Assembly (NCBI GenBank): GCA_963921825.1
Contig: OY997594.1
Location: 32,160,956 to 32,224,955, forward strand
Reading direction: 5' to 3'
Origin: Erodium maritimum
Lineage: Eukaryota; Streptophyta; Magnoliopsida; Geraniales; Geraniaceae
Length of the DNA stretch: 64,000 nucleotides
In this document: positions 1 through 10,593 of the stretch, one piece after another
How the letters are laid out: every line of letters begins with the position of its first letter
Position numbering within the stretch: position 1 is the stretch's first letter
Made by a program: the position numbers and the translations under genes
The notes under the pieces: model-generated
Database searches by the model: none
Told to the model about the DNA's origin: nothing
What the model saw: only the letters and a program-made list of their open reading frames with translations

Positions 1-54
1 ACCTGGGTTCCAATGTTGTTGGAATGGACCTGGGTTCCAATGTTGTTGCATGAA
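1..54. repeat. 27-bp tandem duplication
   Basis: The unit ACCTGGGTTCCAATGTTGTT plus seven bases occurs twice head to tail. The first 21 bases are identical in the two copies. On the minus strand it encodes a repeated QQHWNPG segment. Confidence 0.8.
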
Positions 55-320
55 TGTGGTGAAAGCGGCAGCGTCCCAAGCACCGATAGCTGAGTTGAAA
101 GGTGTGGTGAATATCTCTTGATAACCGCCTTCTTGAGATGTGTTGATCTGATCAGCCGAACGGTTTAAAGAATTTGGCGTGTAGTCTTGTTGCTCTGGTG
201 AGGACGACGGTTGAATCGAGTTGTTGGAAATTGTTGATCGGGTTTTTTAGAAAGAAAATGGATAATTTGATAGTGAAAGTTGAGAGAAATATTAGTGGTT
301 TGATGAATGTGGAGGAGAAT

Positions 321-327
321 ATTTATA
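321..327 (-). promoter_or_regulatory. TATA box of the edge Harbinger-like ORF1
   Basis: The minus strand reads CCTATAAATATTC about 75 bases upstream of the open frame that runs to the window edge. The same spacing and motif occur upstream of the ORF1 genes at 9396 and 10222. Confidence 0.4.
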
Positions 328-669
328 GGTGCTTAAAACCGATTTTTTATGTGTATATCGTATTTATTTTAATTTAAAAAAAGTAACTGTTATCGGACCA
401 TTTCCCCAATGGTCCAAAAAAAAATTCCTTTGCTTGGCCACGTGTCGACTTTCCATTGGTACGACCGCGAATCGCGAACCAGCAACTCACAATTGTGAGT
501 CGTGGTTTGGCATCTGAATCGCGAACCAGAATTTAGTGTTTTGCGAGTCGCGATTCATGCACTCCGCAACATGTGAATCGCGGCTCGTGAATCAATAGAA
601 TTGTGATCTGGGTCGTGGTTCGCTCGCTGTGTATACTCTCATGAACATGGATTACACTTGTATTTGTAA

Positions 670-1250
670 GAGCATCTCCATTCGTAGACGGTTCGCTGGT
701 TGATCGGTGCTGGAAAAGGTGAAGCGGCGACGTATAGTTGGAGGATCAGTGGCTGAAAGGCGTTGGCGGATGATGCGTCGGTTATGTTTCTGACGGAACC
801 ATCCGCCAGCACCGACAGCTAGTTGCCCTTTGACCCTTGAAAAATATATTTTGACTAATTGTCGACCCTTGAAAAATAATTTTTAAAAATATATTTTCAT
901 TTATAAAATCGGTTGTAGTTTCATAAATATGGTTTACATTATTTTTAAATTTTTAGTAACATTGATTTATTATTTAGTATATATATTTAATTTCAATTTA
1001 GTATACATTTAAATTTTTTCTATTTTTTATTTTGTTTTAGTAATTAAATTATTTTATATTTTTATCAAAATTAAAATAAAAACACGTCTGAAGTTCTTTT
1101 ATAATATTTATTTATTCTATCAGCCAATTGAAAAAACACTTGTTGGCTGATAGTGTTGGCTGATAGAGGAGTTTGAAGTAGATTTAATATTTTTTTATTC
1201 TATCACTATGTATTATCAACCACCAACTTTATTAAGGACTAGAGATGCTC
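670..1250. mobile_element. Tourist-like (PIF/Harbinger) MITE, 581 bp
   Basis: The left end reads GAGCATCTCCA and the right end, reverse-complemented, reads GAGCATCTCT. Each end is flanked by TAA (667-669 and 1251-1253), the TWA target duplication of PIF/Harbinger transposons. The inside is AT-rich with short GGCTGATAG-type inverted segments and has no coding potential. It is non-autonomous and would need a Harbinger transposase from elsewhere. Confidence 0.75.
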
Positions 1251-1253
1251 TAA

Positions 1254-3310
1254 CTACAAGATATTCGATGGTTTTGGCCTGGTTGGAAACATAAAGGAAT
1301 AAAAGACATCACACACATCAACGATGAAGCCCGGTAGAGACAGAGGGAAACATAAAACCCCAGACCAATACGGGCTCGAAGGTAAGAGTAGAAGCGGTGA
1401 AGGGGTGTATTATCGAGGAGAAGAAGAGAATGCAAAGTCAAGGAGTCATAGAAATCGCACACCACATATCACAACAACCATAATGAGCCCCGTGTTAGTA
1501 TTGGGTCTCGGGGAAGACTACGAACATACAATCACAGCGGAAAATAACTCGAGACCATGCAAACCATGAAACAACTAGCAAAGTTAGAAACACAAGACAA
1601 AATTCAGCACATGTATTCCTTACCCATTTGTTCAAGAACACCGAGTAAGGAATGATCGGGCTTGAGTCTCCAAGACGCCTACGTATCCACTTGTGAATCA
1701 AAGCCACATAGTTCTTCTTATGAGGACTCAAGAACACCAATAATGGAGGAAAATAGAGTATTGGCCGAAATTAGGGAGAGAGGGAGTTGTTCTTGCTTAA
1801 TACATTAATACATTCTCGCTTAGTTAGAACTCAATTAATTAAGGCTTAATTAATTAGTTCCATGGGCTTTTGGTGGCATGGGCCGAACATGGGCCTCGTG
1901 GGAGATGGCTCGTCGCCCATTCCCAACGAGGTCCCGTGACGCGCTCATCGCCTCCACGCCTTCCATACCGGATATGTCCAACATTATTCGACTCGATCAA
2001 TCCCAAGACTCCAAGCCTTGTCTCGATCCTTAATGTCCTAAATACTTACGGGCACATGACCCAAAACCCAGTTTTGGTCATGTTCCGAGACAACTCCCCT
2101 TTTGGCCATTCTCCATAAATGAGTTAATGAGTTTCATCCTCCGGTGTGACCCTTAGGTTTATGCATGTCAATAGATCAACGTAAAATCCCATTTTACATG
2201 ATCCCATATAAGTGGCACCTAACAGGACTTTAGTATTACCTAACACTGCATAACGAATCGACTCTGTCAATTCTAACCTTTCTATCGTCTATGTCACTAT
2301 CTTTTTATCACTGATATCCTAGTTGAGATAAGGAATAGAGTCGTCATCCTTATTATTCTCATTCACCATTCCTTGATATGTGAGATGACTGAATATATGA
2401 TACTCAGTATCATGTGCATGGTCATGCTATTCTTTCAATCACTCTCGATCAAGCGGTCGAGAACCGATATCTTTCCCATACCTCAGTATGAGGGATAAAT
2501 CCCTTAGCCGTCTTTCGTGTCACTCATGTAGTCCATCCCGAAGCCAATCTTGGTTGTTAGGGAAGCCTTGTTACAGACAAAGTTAGGCTCAGGTCAAACT
2601 CAGTTGTTGACTGCATAACGATCATAAAGAATCCTTAGTCTAAGGATACATGACAAGCTACGACACTGAATATGTTCATGACTTAATTTATGGCACACAT
2701 TCAGGGCAAGTCATCCAATATCATGTCCTACATGATATCTATGATCAAACTCCGGAATCTCATTCCAATGACTAACAGAACGTAAGTCATAAAGAGTCAT
2801 CTTTCATACTAGTCACTTCTAGTGAAGCTTTGTCGACTAGAGAGCCATCGAGTATGATCTATCTCGACCTATGGTTCTTTTCGTATGGTGGTCATAGATC
2901 AGAATACACATCGATATATTACTCCAACACATAAGTAATATAAATCCATTTTAATTTTATTGCTAACGATGATATATACGTTTAGATGTTTACAATTGAA
3001 CTACGAGCACTAAGACTAACAGTTAGCCCGTGAAGAGGTCTTTAACATTGAGTTTGAGACTTCGGGAATAAGGTGTTTCAAATCAACTGCTCTGACCTAG
3101 ACCTTGAGATCGCCATGAGGGATACCAAGTGGAGTTGGATGAAAAAAGTAGTTCGAAATCAAGAGAGAGGAAGGCTCTATGGTGCTTCAGGGAAGCTTTT
3201 TTCAATGAGTGACGGTGGAAGGGGTTCCATATCACGATTGGTGCTCAGAAACAATCGAAACCATAAGGAGAACATTGGGGACGGTAATTTTGGTGATCAA
3301 AGAAGGTGAG
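1254..3310 (+). pseudogene. unidentified broken reading frame split by a solo LTR
   Basis: Weakly open plus-strand frames lie on either side of the solo LTR at 1499-3021. The left part, from about 1324, is Arg/Lys/Glu-rich. The right part, about 3073-3309, includes RDTKWSWMKKVVRNQERG. The two meet across the GTTAG target duplication. The right part looks like C-terminal regions of plant retrotransposon-derived hypothetical proteins, but I do not recognise the family. It is clearly not intact. A LINE-derived or host origin are both possible. Confidence 0.3.
1499..3021 (-). mobile_element. solo LTR of a Ty1/copia element (minus orientation)
   Basis: This 1523-bp segment is flanked by a perfect 5-bp target duplication, GTTAG, at 1494-1498 and 3022-3026. 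It is clearly related along its length to the segments at 29578-31265 and 59337-61246. The third of these is joined to copia reverse transcriptase and integrase sequence on the minus strand, which fixes both family and orientation. No internal coding region remains, so the copy collapsed by recombination between its two LTRs. Confidence 0.85.
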
Positions 3311-3454
3311 AGTGACACAATTTTTGGCAAGACTTTCATGCTTTTACATAGCAGTGAACAATTAGGAGCAAAGTAATTTGATCTGAATCTCGAGAACAAA
3401 GTCTACTTGATCGCCGTGAATGCGTTGCTGACAATTAATGTTTCATGGAGAAAC

Positions 3455-3830
3455 TTTTTTTTTAATAAAAGACAATGTTTTCAAAATGAAAACATGTCCA
3501 AGGGTAAACCCTCAAGTACAATGCAGAGCATGTCAGAATTGACACCTCAAAGTAGAACAGACCCAATAAACTGGGTACCAACACATGGCACAATCCCCAG
3601 ATATACAAGAAATAGCAACTACACAGCCAACAAGGGCTAACCGAGAAATGTAAACACACATCCAATAAGGGCTAACCAAAGGCAAAAAACCCACACCGTG
3701 GGACGAACCTGAACAAGTACGAGAAACTTATTGGTCACATATGGGTACTCAATTAAGTATATGATGACGACACACCCGCTGAAGGGGCTACGTGAAGAAG
3801 GTTGAGGTGAAAACTCTAACATCAAGGGAC
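3455..3830 (-). mobile_element. 5'-truncated LINE 3' end
   Basis: A T9 run at 3455-3463 (a poly-A tail on the minus strand) is followed by AATAAAAGACAATG and a simple-sequence 3'-UTR style like that of the other LINE tails in this window (17671, 35836, 41955). No reverse transcriptase remains. The upstream limit near 3830 is uncertain and I found no clear target duplication. Confidence 0.45.
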
Positions 3831-5395
3831 CTTATCATTAATCAGTTTAATAATCTTGACTAGGAAATTCCTAGAAGGTTATTATTGAAGAGCGAAGAGG
3901 AAGACAAACTAGAGGAGTGGGACGAGGAAGGTGGTGGTACGACCACCCTCTCGTTTTAATGAACTCTCATGAAATTTTGATGCATCAAGTGGAAGCAGAG
4001 GCGAAAGGGGCCATTGCCATCTTACAATCATGTAGGTGAACAGGATGATATGAGGATGATTATGTGAGGAATAAGAGAAATGAGTGGTATTGAGGGAGTG
4101 GGGTATGCACAACTAACAAGATGAACAATCCTTAATGAGTTCTCTTAATTCTTTATTAAGTTACGTGCCTTTTCAATTTTTGTTCGATGTTGGGGTCATT
4201 TTGTGAAAGTTGCAGTAGTTTTTTACTTCACTGAGGTCTGATGTCTCAAAGAGGCACCGTGTAGATCAAGTCTCGATGTTTTTTTTTGGTATTGGATTGT
4301 TTTTGGTTGTAATAGTGTTTTCACTATTTTACACTTTGAGGACGATTCGCATGTTGGGTTGTATCTCCTTTTTATTTATTTATTTTTGCTCGAAATTAAA
4401 AGCGATGAATAAAACCATCGCCTATCAATAAAGAAAGATTAATCACTTAATTAATTCTTTGTAATCGATATTCATCTACAGGCCTTAAACCGTCGGGATG
4501 GCGCCATAACCGGGAACATCAAATCAATTGATTGATCTTAAGGATTGGTATGACATCCTACGAGAAAAAGACACCAAAATCCTGTTGAGATGGAACCGTT
4601 ACCGAAAATATCAAAATAATTGATCATTCTCAGTGATCAGAAGATAATAAAGGCCAAGACCAAAGTCTTCAACCTAACCCTACTGCACCCATCACAACAC
4701 CGCAATGCGACAACAACCTACCTTCTTCCTCTGTAGCAACGAGTAAGTGAAGAATCAGACCTAGTGAGCCACCACATGTCTCTGATGAACAAAAACTGTC
4801 ACCACGTCGGAAGCCAGCGCAAACAACTGACGACCACCGTGGGAGATTCCCAGGGAAAAGACGAGTAATCGCAGTAAATCTGGAAGAATCCGAAAGAGTC
4901 GCGGCCCGTACCACACCACCGACGCCTCATCGAATACGATCTTCAAACAAAAGCCAAACTTGGGAAAATAAGTCGTCCGAGGCCAACACCGTCGAACGAG
5001 CCCCAAACTACCGCCATGAATAAGAAGAGTAGAAGATCGAGACAGAACAAAGGCAAGGATAGCACGCACCGAAAACAGTGGAGAAGAAGTAGATTTAGAG
5101 GATTCCAACCGGGGCCAACACGTAAAAGACAGTCAAATTCTGACCTCACCGATGACGGAGGAGGTGTAGAAAACTGTCAAATCTAAACCGAAAAGGAACC
5201 CTCAAAGACCTTCGCGCCTCAACTCCAACCCGGACCAAGACAAAGAACCCCGAGTCGAAGCACCACCACCCATAACATGACAACTACAGGAAGTTATTTC
5301 CGACGAGGGACTGAAAAAAAAGGTGACGGCGGCTTGTAAAAGTGGAGGGAGAGATTGAGGGAACCACGGCCATTATTAATAAATAAATTGCCTCC
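3831..5395. other. non-coding region, possible retroposon fragment
   Basis: No convincing gene is present. From about 5370 down to 4370 the minus strand looks like a retroposon leader: it starts pyrimidine- and GC-rich and ends in an A-rich AAAAATAAATAAATAAAAAG tail. Several overlapping open frames of up to 115 codons here have no recognisable domain and sit on top of each other. A diverged LINE 5' fragment is the best guess. Confidence 0.3.
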
Positions 5396-5767
5396 CTTTC
5401 TGAATACTGATTTGTTTTGTAGCGCCTAACTCTATAGTTTCAAGTGATATTATACCATTTTTGTGGCTCTTTGTCCAATTTAATATATTAATTTTGGGGA
5501 CTACAGAATCTAAATGAACTTCATTGTTTGACTAAAATACTTTTTTATCTTACTTAAAATGTAGCAGCCCCGAGACTTAATCTGTAGCAGCCACCCACGA
5601 GACGTGGACCCGGCTCTGTGTTATTGAAAAACTAGCCAATATTTTGAAAGATAATTTGTGTGTGGTAATTGAGTTGAAATGACTAAAATCCAAACAATTA
5701 AAGTAAAGAATATTAGTACACTGATTTTGCTTATAAATAAAAATATTGGGGTTGGTGTGTATAAAAC
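5396..5767. other. upstream region of the GGPP synthase gene
   Basis: AT-rich sequence without a gene. A short motif, TGTAGCAGCC, occurs twice at about 5563 and 5583. Otherwise nothing specific was seen before the TATA box. Confidence 0.6.
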
Positions 5768-5776
5768 TATATATAA
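5768..5776 (+). promoter_or_regulatory. TATA box of the GGPP synthase gene
   Basis: TATATATAA lies about 350 bases upstream of the start codon at 6129. A transcription start near 5800 would give a leader of roughly 330 nt, rich in CT tracts typical of plant 5' leaders. Confidence 0.55.
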
Positions 5777-5913
5777 GGAGTCAGGTCAGTTGATACGGTG
5801 GGACATGTGGATTTCCATATTTGAGACTTGAAAATCCAATCCAAAATTCTATCTTCTCCTCCACTGCTTGTGGTTTCAGTCTCTGTAAACCTCATTTCTC
5901 TCCTTCCTTACTG

Positions 5914-6032
5914 GTAATGCTCTTTTGATTTTATTGCTCTTTTGATTCTGCTCGCTCGTTCACTTCATCTTCCTCTCTCTCATTGCCCATTAATTCTCTT
6001 TCTCAATTCGCATTTGCTTCTCCCCGATTTAG
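5914..6032 (+). other. possible 5'-UTR intron of the GGPP synthase gene
   Basis: The leader contains CTG|GTAATG at 5914 and a T-rich stretch ending CCCGATTTAG|GTTC at 6032. Together they would define a 119-bp GT-AG intron. Most plant GGPP synthase genes are described as intronless in the coding region, so this would be a leader intron only. Without transcript data it is a candidate. Confidence 0.3.
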
Positions 6033-6116
6033 GTTCTCTGGATCCAGCCCTTTGCATTAAAGCTCCAAGCTTTGCTCGCCTCTGTATAAACCAGACCCAC
6101 CAAGGCCCTGTCATAA

Positions 6117-7238
<1,122 letters not shown>

Positions 7239-7268
7239 ACACAAAAATGAATTGGATGTAAACAATCA

Positions 7269-7274
7269 AATAAA
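7269..7274 (+). terminator. polyadenylation signal of the GGPP synthase gene
   Basis: AATAAA lies 31 bases after the stop codon, within an AT-rich 3' flank. Confidence 0.55.
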
Positions 7275-7640
7275 TCTATGGAAGCCCACATAGCAAATTT
7301 TATGTTTTAGAGAGATCACTGTAATCAAATGAATATTCTTCACAAGTGGTGGGTCATCTTAGACACAACTCTTAAACATGTACAAGACTTGTTCTTATAC
7401 ACATCTATATTATTGAACTCCATTTTCAGCCATTTCTCATACGCTCGCTTTTACTTCCTTTCCTTTGTGTATGTGTTTTGGTTGCTTAAGATTCTATTTC
7501 TGGCTTATTTCAGTTCAGCCAATATTGTTTAATGTTTAATCTCCATGGAGGATTGAAGTGGGAGACAGATCAACATGTTCTGATTTCTTGCCAGTGCAAA
7601 GGGGTAGTTTATAAAAAGTGCTTTGGGAAATATTGAAAGC
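7275..7640. other. intergenic, no gene seen
   Basis: T-rich sequence downstream of the GGPP synthase gene. I see no conserved open frame. It ends at the TTA target site of the Harbinger element. Confidence 0.7.
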
Positions 7641-7660
7641 TTAGAGCATGAACAACATAA

Positions 7661-7797
7661 AGGGCCTTGGTCAGGGAGTGGGAGTGCAGAACTTGTGCTG
7701 ACTGGACAAAAGTCAGGGAGTGAGAGTGCAGAAAAGAGGGTGTTTTGCAACAGAAAGGGCCTTGAGGTCCTGGGAGTGCAGAACAGTGCTGACTGGA
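7661..7797. repeat. subterminal degenerate repeats of the Harbinger element
   Basis: The motifs GGGAGTG(G)GAGTGCAGAA, GTGCTGACTGGA and GGGCCTTG recur two to three times just inside the left terminal repeat. Subterminal arrays of this kind are often transposase-binding sites in Harbinger and hAT elements; a binding role here is inference. Confidence 0.55.
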
Positions 7798-8066
7798 TTA
7801 TTATTTGATATTTTCCTGTTTTATTTAATTCGTTATCAGAAACCGTTTAGTTTAGTCATAATTTAAACAATTTTGGAAATAAATAATTATGGTGGGGGTT
7901 GGCTTCGAAGATCATCAATTTGGGCTTCAAGGGTAGATATGAGTCTTCGTAGTTGGGTCTTGCAAAACTTATGGTCTGCCATAGCCTCTTCGTCGTAGGA
8001 AGATGTATCCGTCCCCACCAGGGACTTGTAGTTGGCGAGGTTTGCTTCCCACTGTTGGGTTAATGT

Positions 8067-9396
8067 CTATATCATGCGATACCTTTCTGCATGTTGTTCG
8101 CCACGTGAACGTTGAGCCTCAAACCGTGCACGTTCAGCGTTGATTCGTGCACGTTCTAGTTCGGCGAAGGCAGCCATTTGGGCCGTGAGGACGGGCCCCT
8201 TCTTTGCGGCCTTCGCTGCCTTCTTCCCTTGCCGTCGGCGAGGGGGACTTGGAGCGGCCTCAGGGGATGGGGGTGTGTCGCTGAGAGGGACCTGAGTCCC
8301 CTCGTAGTTCTCGCTTCCTCCCCATTCTGGTGGTTGGGACTCACCACTGAGATGTGTGCCCTCCTCCCCTGTGCTTGTGGGTGGGGTTGAGCTGTAAGCC
8401 CCAGCCTCATCCAACCGCTGTCGTTGTTGGCGTACCTGACTGCGGACAGTTCCCATTGTGCCCTCCTGGGCACTGAACTTCTCATTGCCCTCGAGCCTCA
8501 TGACCCAATGATCCAGGTCGAACTTTATCGGGTGGTCTTTAATCACTTTCCCATCATCCTCCCACATTTGCTTCGCACGTCTCAAGTGCTCTTCCTGGTT
8601 TGCGCCGCTCGGCTTCTCGGCCTTGGACCTCTTCATATAGCCGAGCATCCTCCTTGTCTGGCTGGAACCTCTGAGCCAACGTTTCTTGATAGCTTCCCAA
8701 CGGCGATGTGGGTAACCTCCCTTGGAGTTGTATTTCCTCTGCACTTCGCACCAGAATGTGTTGCCGGTTTGCGAGTTGCCCTTGATGGCGTCTTTTGTTG
8801 TGCTCAACCAGCAAGTTATGAGGTGGTGGTCCTCCTCCTTGCTGAATGTCCGGCCCTCCAGATCTGCTTCTTCGGGTTGGGCTCGGGCTCGGGCAGGGGC
8901 TCGGTCTCGTCGTTGGGAAGAGGATGGTTGGGGGGTTTGTACGTCGGGTAGTGGATGACCCTCGTAGTTATAGAATTGGGGTGGCAGGCCCCATTGTGAT
9001 TGTGGTTGGAACGGTGGCATCCGGACACCTTGTGGGGCCATGCCCCATTGTGATGACACTTGGAAACCTGGCGCCATTTGGAAATGTTGGGGACGGTATT
9101 GCCCTGATAAAAAAATTTAATACAATAAATTAAGTGCAAAAAAATAAAATAATAAAATAAGTGCAAATAAGTAATAAAAAAAATGAATACAATGCATTAA
9201 TACAATAAAATAAGTACAAAAATTACGTTACATAGATAATAAGTTTGCACTTACCTGAACTCGACCCCGGGTTCGAGGTTGGGGAGTTGGAGCGATTGCC
9301 CGTTAGAATGTCTCCGAAACCTCGTGCCAGTTCGTCCTCGGTGAATCCTACTTCGTCACCAGCTGACTGTGCACGAGACCCAGCGTCGCCCGACAT
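8067..9396 (-). CDS. Harbinger ORF1: trihelix/Myb-like DNA-binding protein, two exons
   Basis: Exon 1 (9396-9255) starts MSGDAGSRAQSAGDE and ends at a GTAAGT donor. A 151-bp intron (9254-9104) ends in ATCAG. Exon 2 (9103-8067) continues in phase 1, giving 392 residues. The order is a Gln/Pro-rich N-terminus, a trihelix/Myb-like domain starting around FSKEEDHHLITCWL and ending with RWEAIKKRWLRGSS, a NAM-associated-type region, then a basic C-terminus with GKKAAKAAKKG and an Arg/Glu helix. Such proteins are annotated across plants as trihelix or 'glutathione S-transferase T3-like' and are thought to help Harbinger transposase bind DNA in the nucleus. After the TAG at 8067 the frame stays open for 59 more codons to a TAA at 7887, with coiled-coil-like sequence, so this copy probably has a nonsense change and the ancestral protein was about 452 residues. 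Confidence 0.78.
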
Positions 9397-9500
9397 TTTT
9401 CAGGAGAATAATTGAAACGAGAGAGGAGAATTTGGGAAGGAGAGAGTGAAGTTGGATAGTTGAAGTAGGAAGTGGTGTGAAAAATATGAGAGGAGAGGGG

Positions 9501-9508
9501 TATTTATA
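9501..9508 (-). promoter_or_regulatory. TATA box of the Harbinger ORF1
   Basis: The minus strand reads CCCTATAAATACCCC about 105 bases upstream of the ATG at 9396. This fits transcription starting near 9470 and a leader of about 75 nt. Confidence 0.6.
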
Positions 9509-9856
9509 GGGTTTTAATTGTTGATTTTTGAATTAAAAAAAACTAGCTGTTAGTGTGCCAACGGTCGGGACACGTGGCAGCCCCACACGCTGCCAACGCA
9601 GCAGACGGCGCGCCGGCGCGTCCACCGCGCCCGGCCAGTGAGAGGGGAACGGGAGCGCGTGCAAGGGGAGCGAGAGCGCGTGCAAGGGGAGCGGGGCCGC
9701 GTTTTTCGGCGTTAACACCGGAACGGCCAGCGCGCCCGGCCAGCGAACGTCACGGTGCGGGGAGCGGGGCCGTTCCGTTGTACCTGCTCTTATATCAATG
9801 CCTCTACCACTAGTTACATTATACCGTTACATATGGAGTTTGTTGCAATATTAGAG

Positions 9857-10222
9857 TCACTTGGGATAGTTTTTGACGAGGTTCCACCATTCGAACTTGG
9901 TGAATGGTTGATCCGTATGATCCCGATAAGTCGACGCAGCCAGTGCTCTGATTTGAGCATCGGTTTGACCCGACTGCCGAACATGGAATAGTTCGCGGTG
10001 GATTAAATTGATCCCCTTAACCTTTAAGGAGGTCCTTTGCCAGTTGTCCTCCAATTGCCTTTTCGTTCGTAGGGGCGAACTCCGGTCCTTCGACGACGAA
10101 GTGGTTGTATACCGTCGGCCAGTAACGGATGTTGGGCCCCGGTCGTTATGTTGAAGCCATACAATGCACAACACCGTTTCTTCTATGGGGAACCATGGGT
10201 AGTGACAACGAATGGGATCCAT
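9857..10222 (-). pseudogene. trihelix/Myb-like ORF1 fragment with its own promoter
   Basis: A minus-strand frame from ATG at 10222 to a stop at 9857 encodes 121 residues starting MDPIRCHYPWFPIEETVLC. It includes TKRQLEDNWQR and then RSGQ-type SGQTDAQIRALA and FTKFEWWNLVKNYPK. This is the DNA-binding part of the Harbinger-associated trihelix family, ending just where the family's PKW motif and long C-terminus should follow. A TATAAAT box sits about 100 bp upstream. The frame could be extended to an ATG at 10444, but that segment lies upstream of the TATA box and reads as non-coding. I treat it as a truncated relative of the ORF1 at 8067-9396. Confidence 0.6.
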
Positions 10223-10321
10223 TGGCGATTCAGTGGAGATTGGATGACAACTCGGTAGAGAAATGGGGAAGAGAGGATACAGTGCTGATTTGTGTGATGA
10301 AAGAGGAAGGAAGAAGTTGCA

Positions 10322-10328
10322 TTTATAG
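10322..10328 (-). promoter_or_regulatory. TATA box of the 9857-10222 ORF1 fragment
   Basis: The minus strand reads AGCTATAAATGCAAC about 100 bases upstream of the ATG at 10222, the same arrangement as at 9501. Confidence 0.5.
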
Positions 10329-10469
10329 CTAGGGAATATGGGAAAATTCCACCAAACTGTCAGCCCCCCACTTAACCAATCGATCAACTGTCGACCAAGA
10401 TGGCAACCCAATAAACGATCACTCAACCATGATAAACAAGTCATAGAACAACTCGAGCATCACTTGCTA

Positions 10470-10593
10470 AGTCAACCTCGATCTCAATCGATCGGCATAC
10501 CAATTCAACCAAGGCACACAACACAACAATAAGTCAACCTCGATCTAAATCGATCGGTACAACAGCTCAACTGAAGCACACAGCACAACAAAA
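10470..10593. repeat. two 62-bp degenerate tandem repeats
   Basis: AGTCAACCTCGATCT followed by AATCGATCGG and an A/C-rich tail occurs at 10470-10531 and again at 10532-10593 with moderate divergence. Confidence 0.7.

Larger units (their letters stand above)
1..638 (-). mobile_element. Harbinger-like element, truncated by the window edge
   Basis: The minus strand has a frame open from position 246 to the window edge, rich in Gln, Asn, Pro and Ser and containing the repeat QQHWNPG twice. It resembles the low-complexity N-terminus of plant Harbinger-associated trihelix ORF1 proteins. A TATAAAT box lies upstream on the same strand at 321-327, the arrangement also seen in the better-preserved element at 7644-9789. 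The end at about 638 reads, on the minus strand, GAGTATACACAGCGAGCG, which is similar in style to the GAGCA-type Harbinger ends in this window. The other end is outside the window, so no target duplication can be tested. No ATG lies between the TATA box and the open frame, so the copy is probably degraded. The assignment is inference. Confidence 0.35.
7644..9789 (-). mobile_element. PIF/Harbinger element carrying only ORF1, 2146 bp
   Basis: The left end reads GAGCATGAACAACATAAAGG and the right end, reverse-complemented, reads GAGCAGGTACAACGGAACGG. The element is flanked by TTA at 7641-7643 and 9790-9792, the TWA duplication of PIF/Harbinger transposons. Inside, on the minus strand, is a two-exon trihelix/Myb-like ORF1 with its own TATA box. 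The usual second gene, a DDE transposase, is absent. The right 250 bp are very GC-rich with repeated GAGCGAGAGCGCGTGCAAGG units. It would depend on a transposase supplied by a relative. Confidence 0.8.

Noticed and set aside
4669-5149. Overlapping minus-strand frames of 68-115 codons
   Set aside because: No known domain, and several frames are open at once, as expected for GC-rich non-coding leader sequence.
8424-8951. 175-codon plus-strand frame
   Set aside because: It is the antisense shadow of exon 2 of the trihelix ORF1, which has a recognisable domain, matching splice sites and a TATA box.
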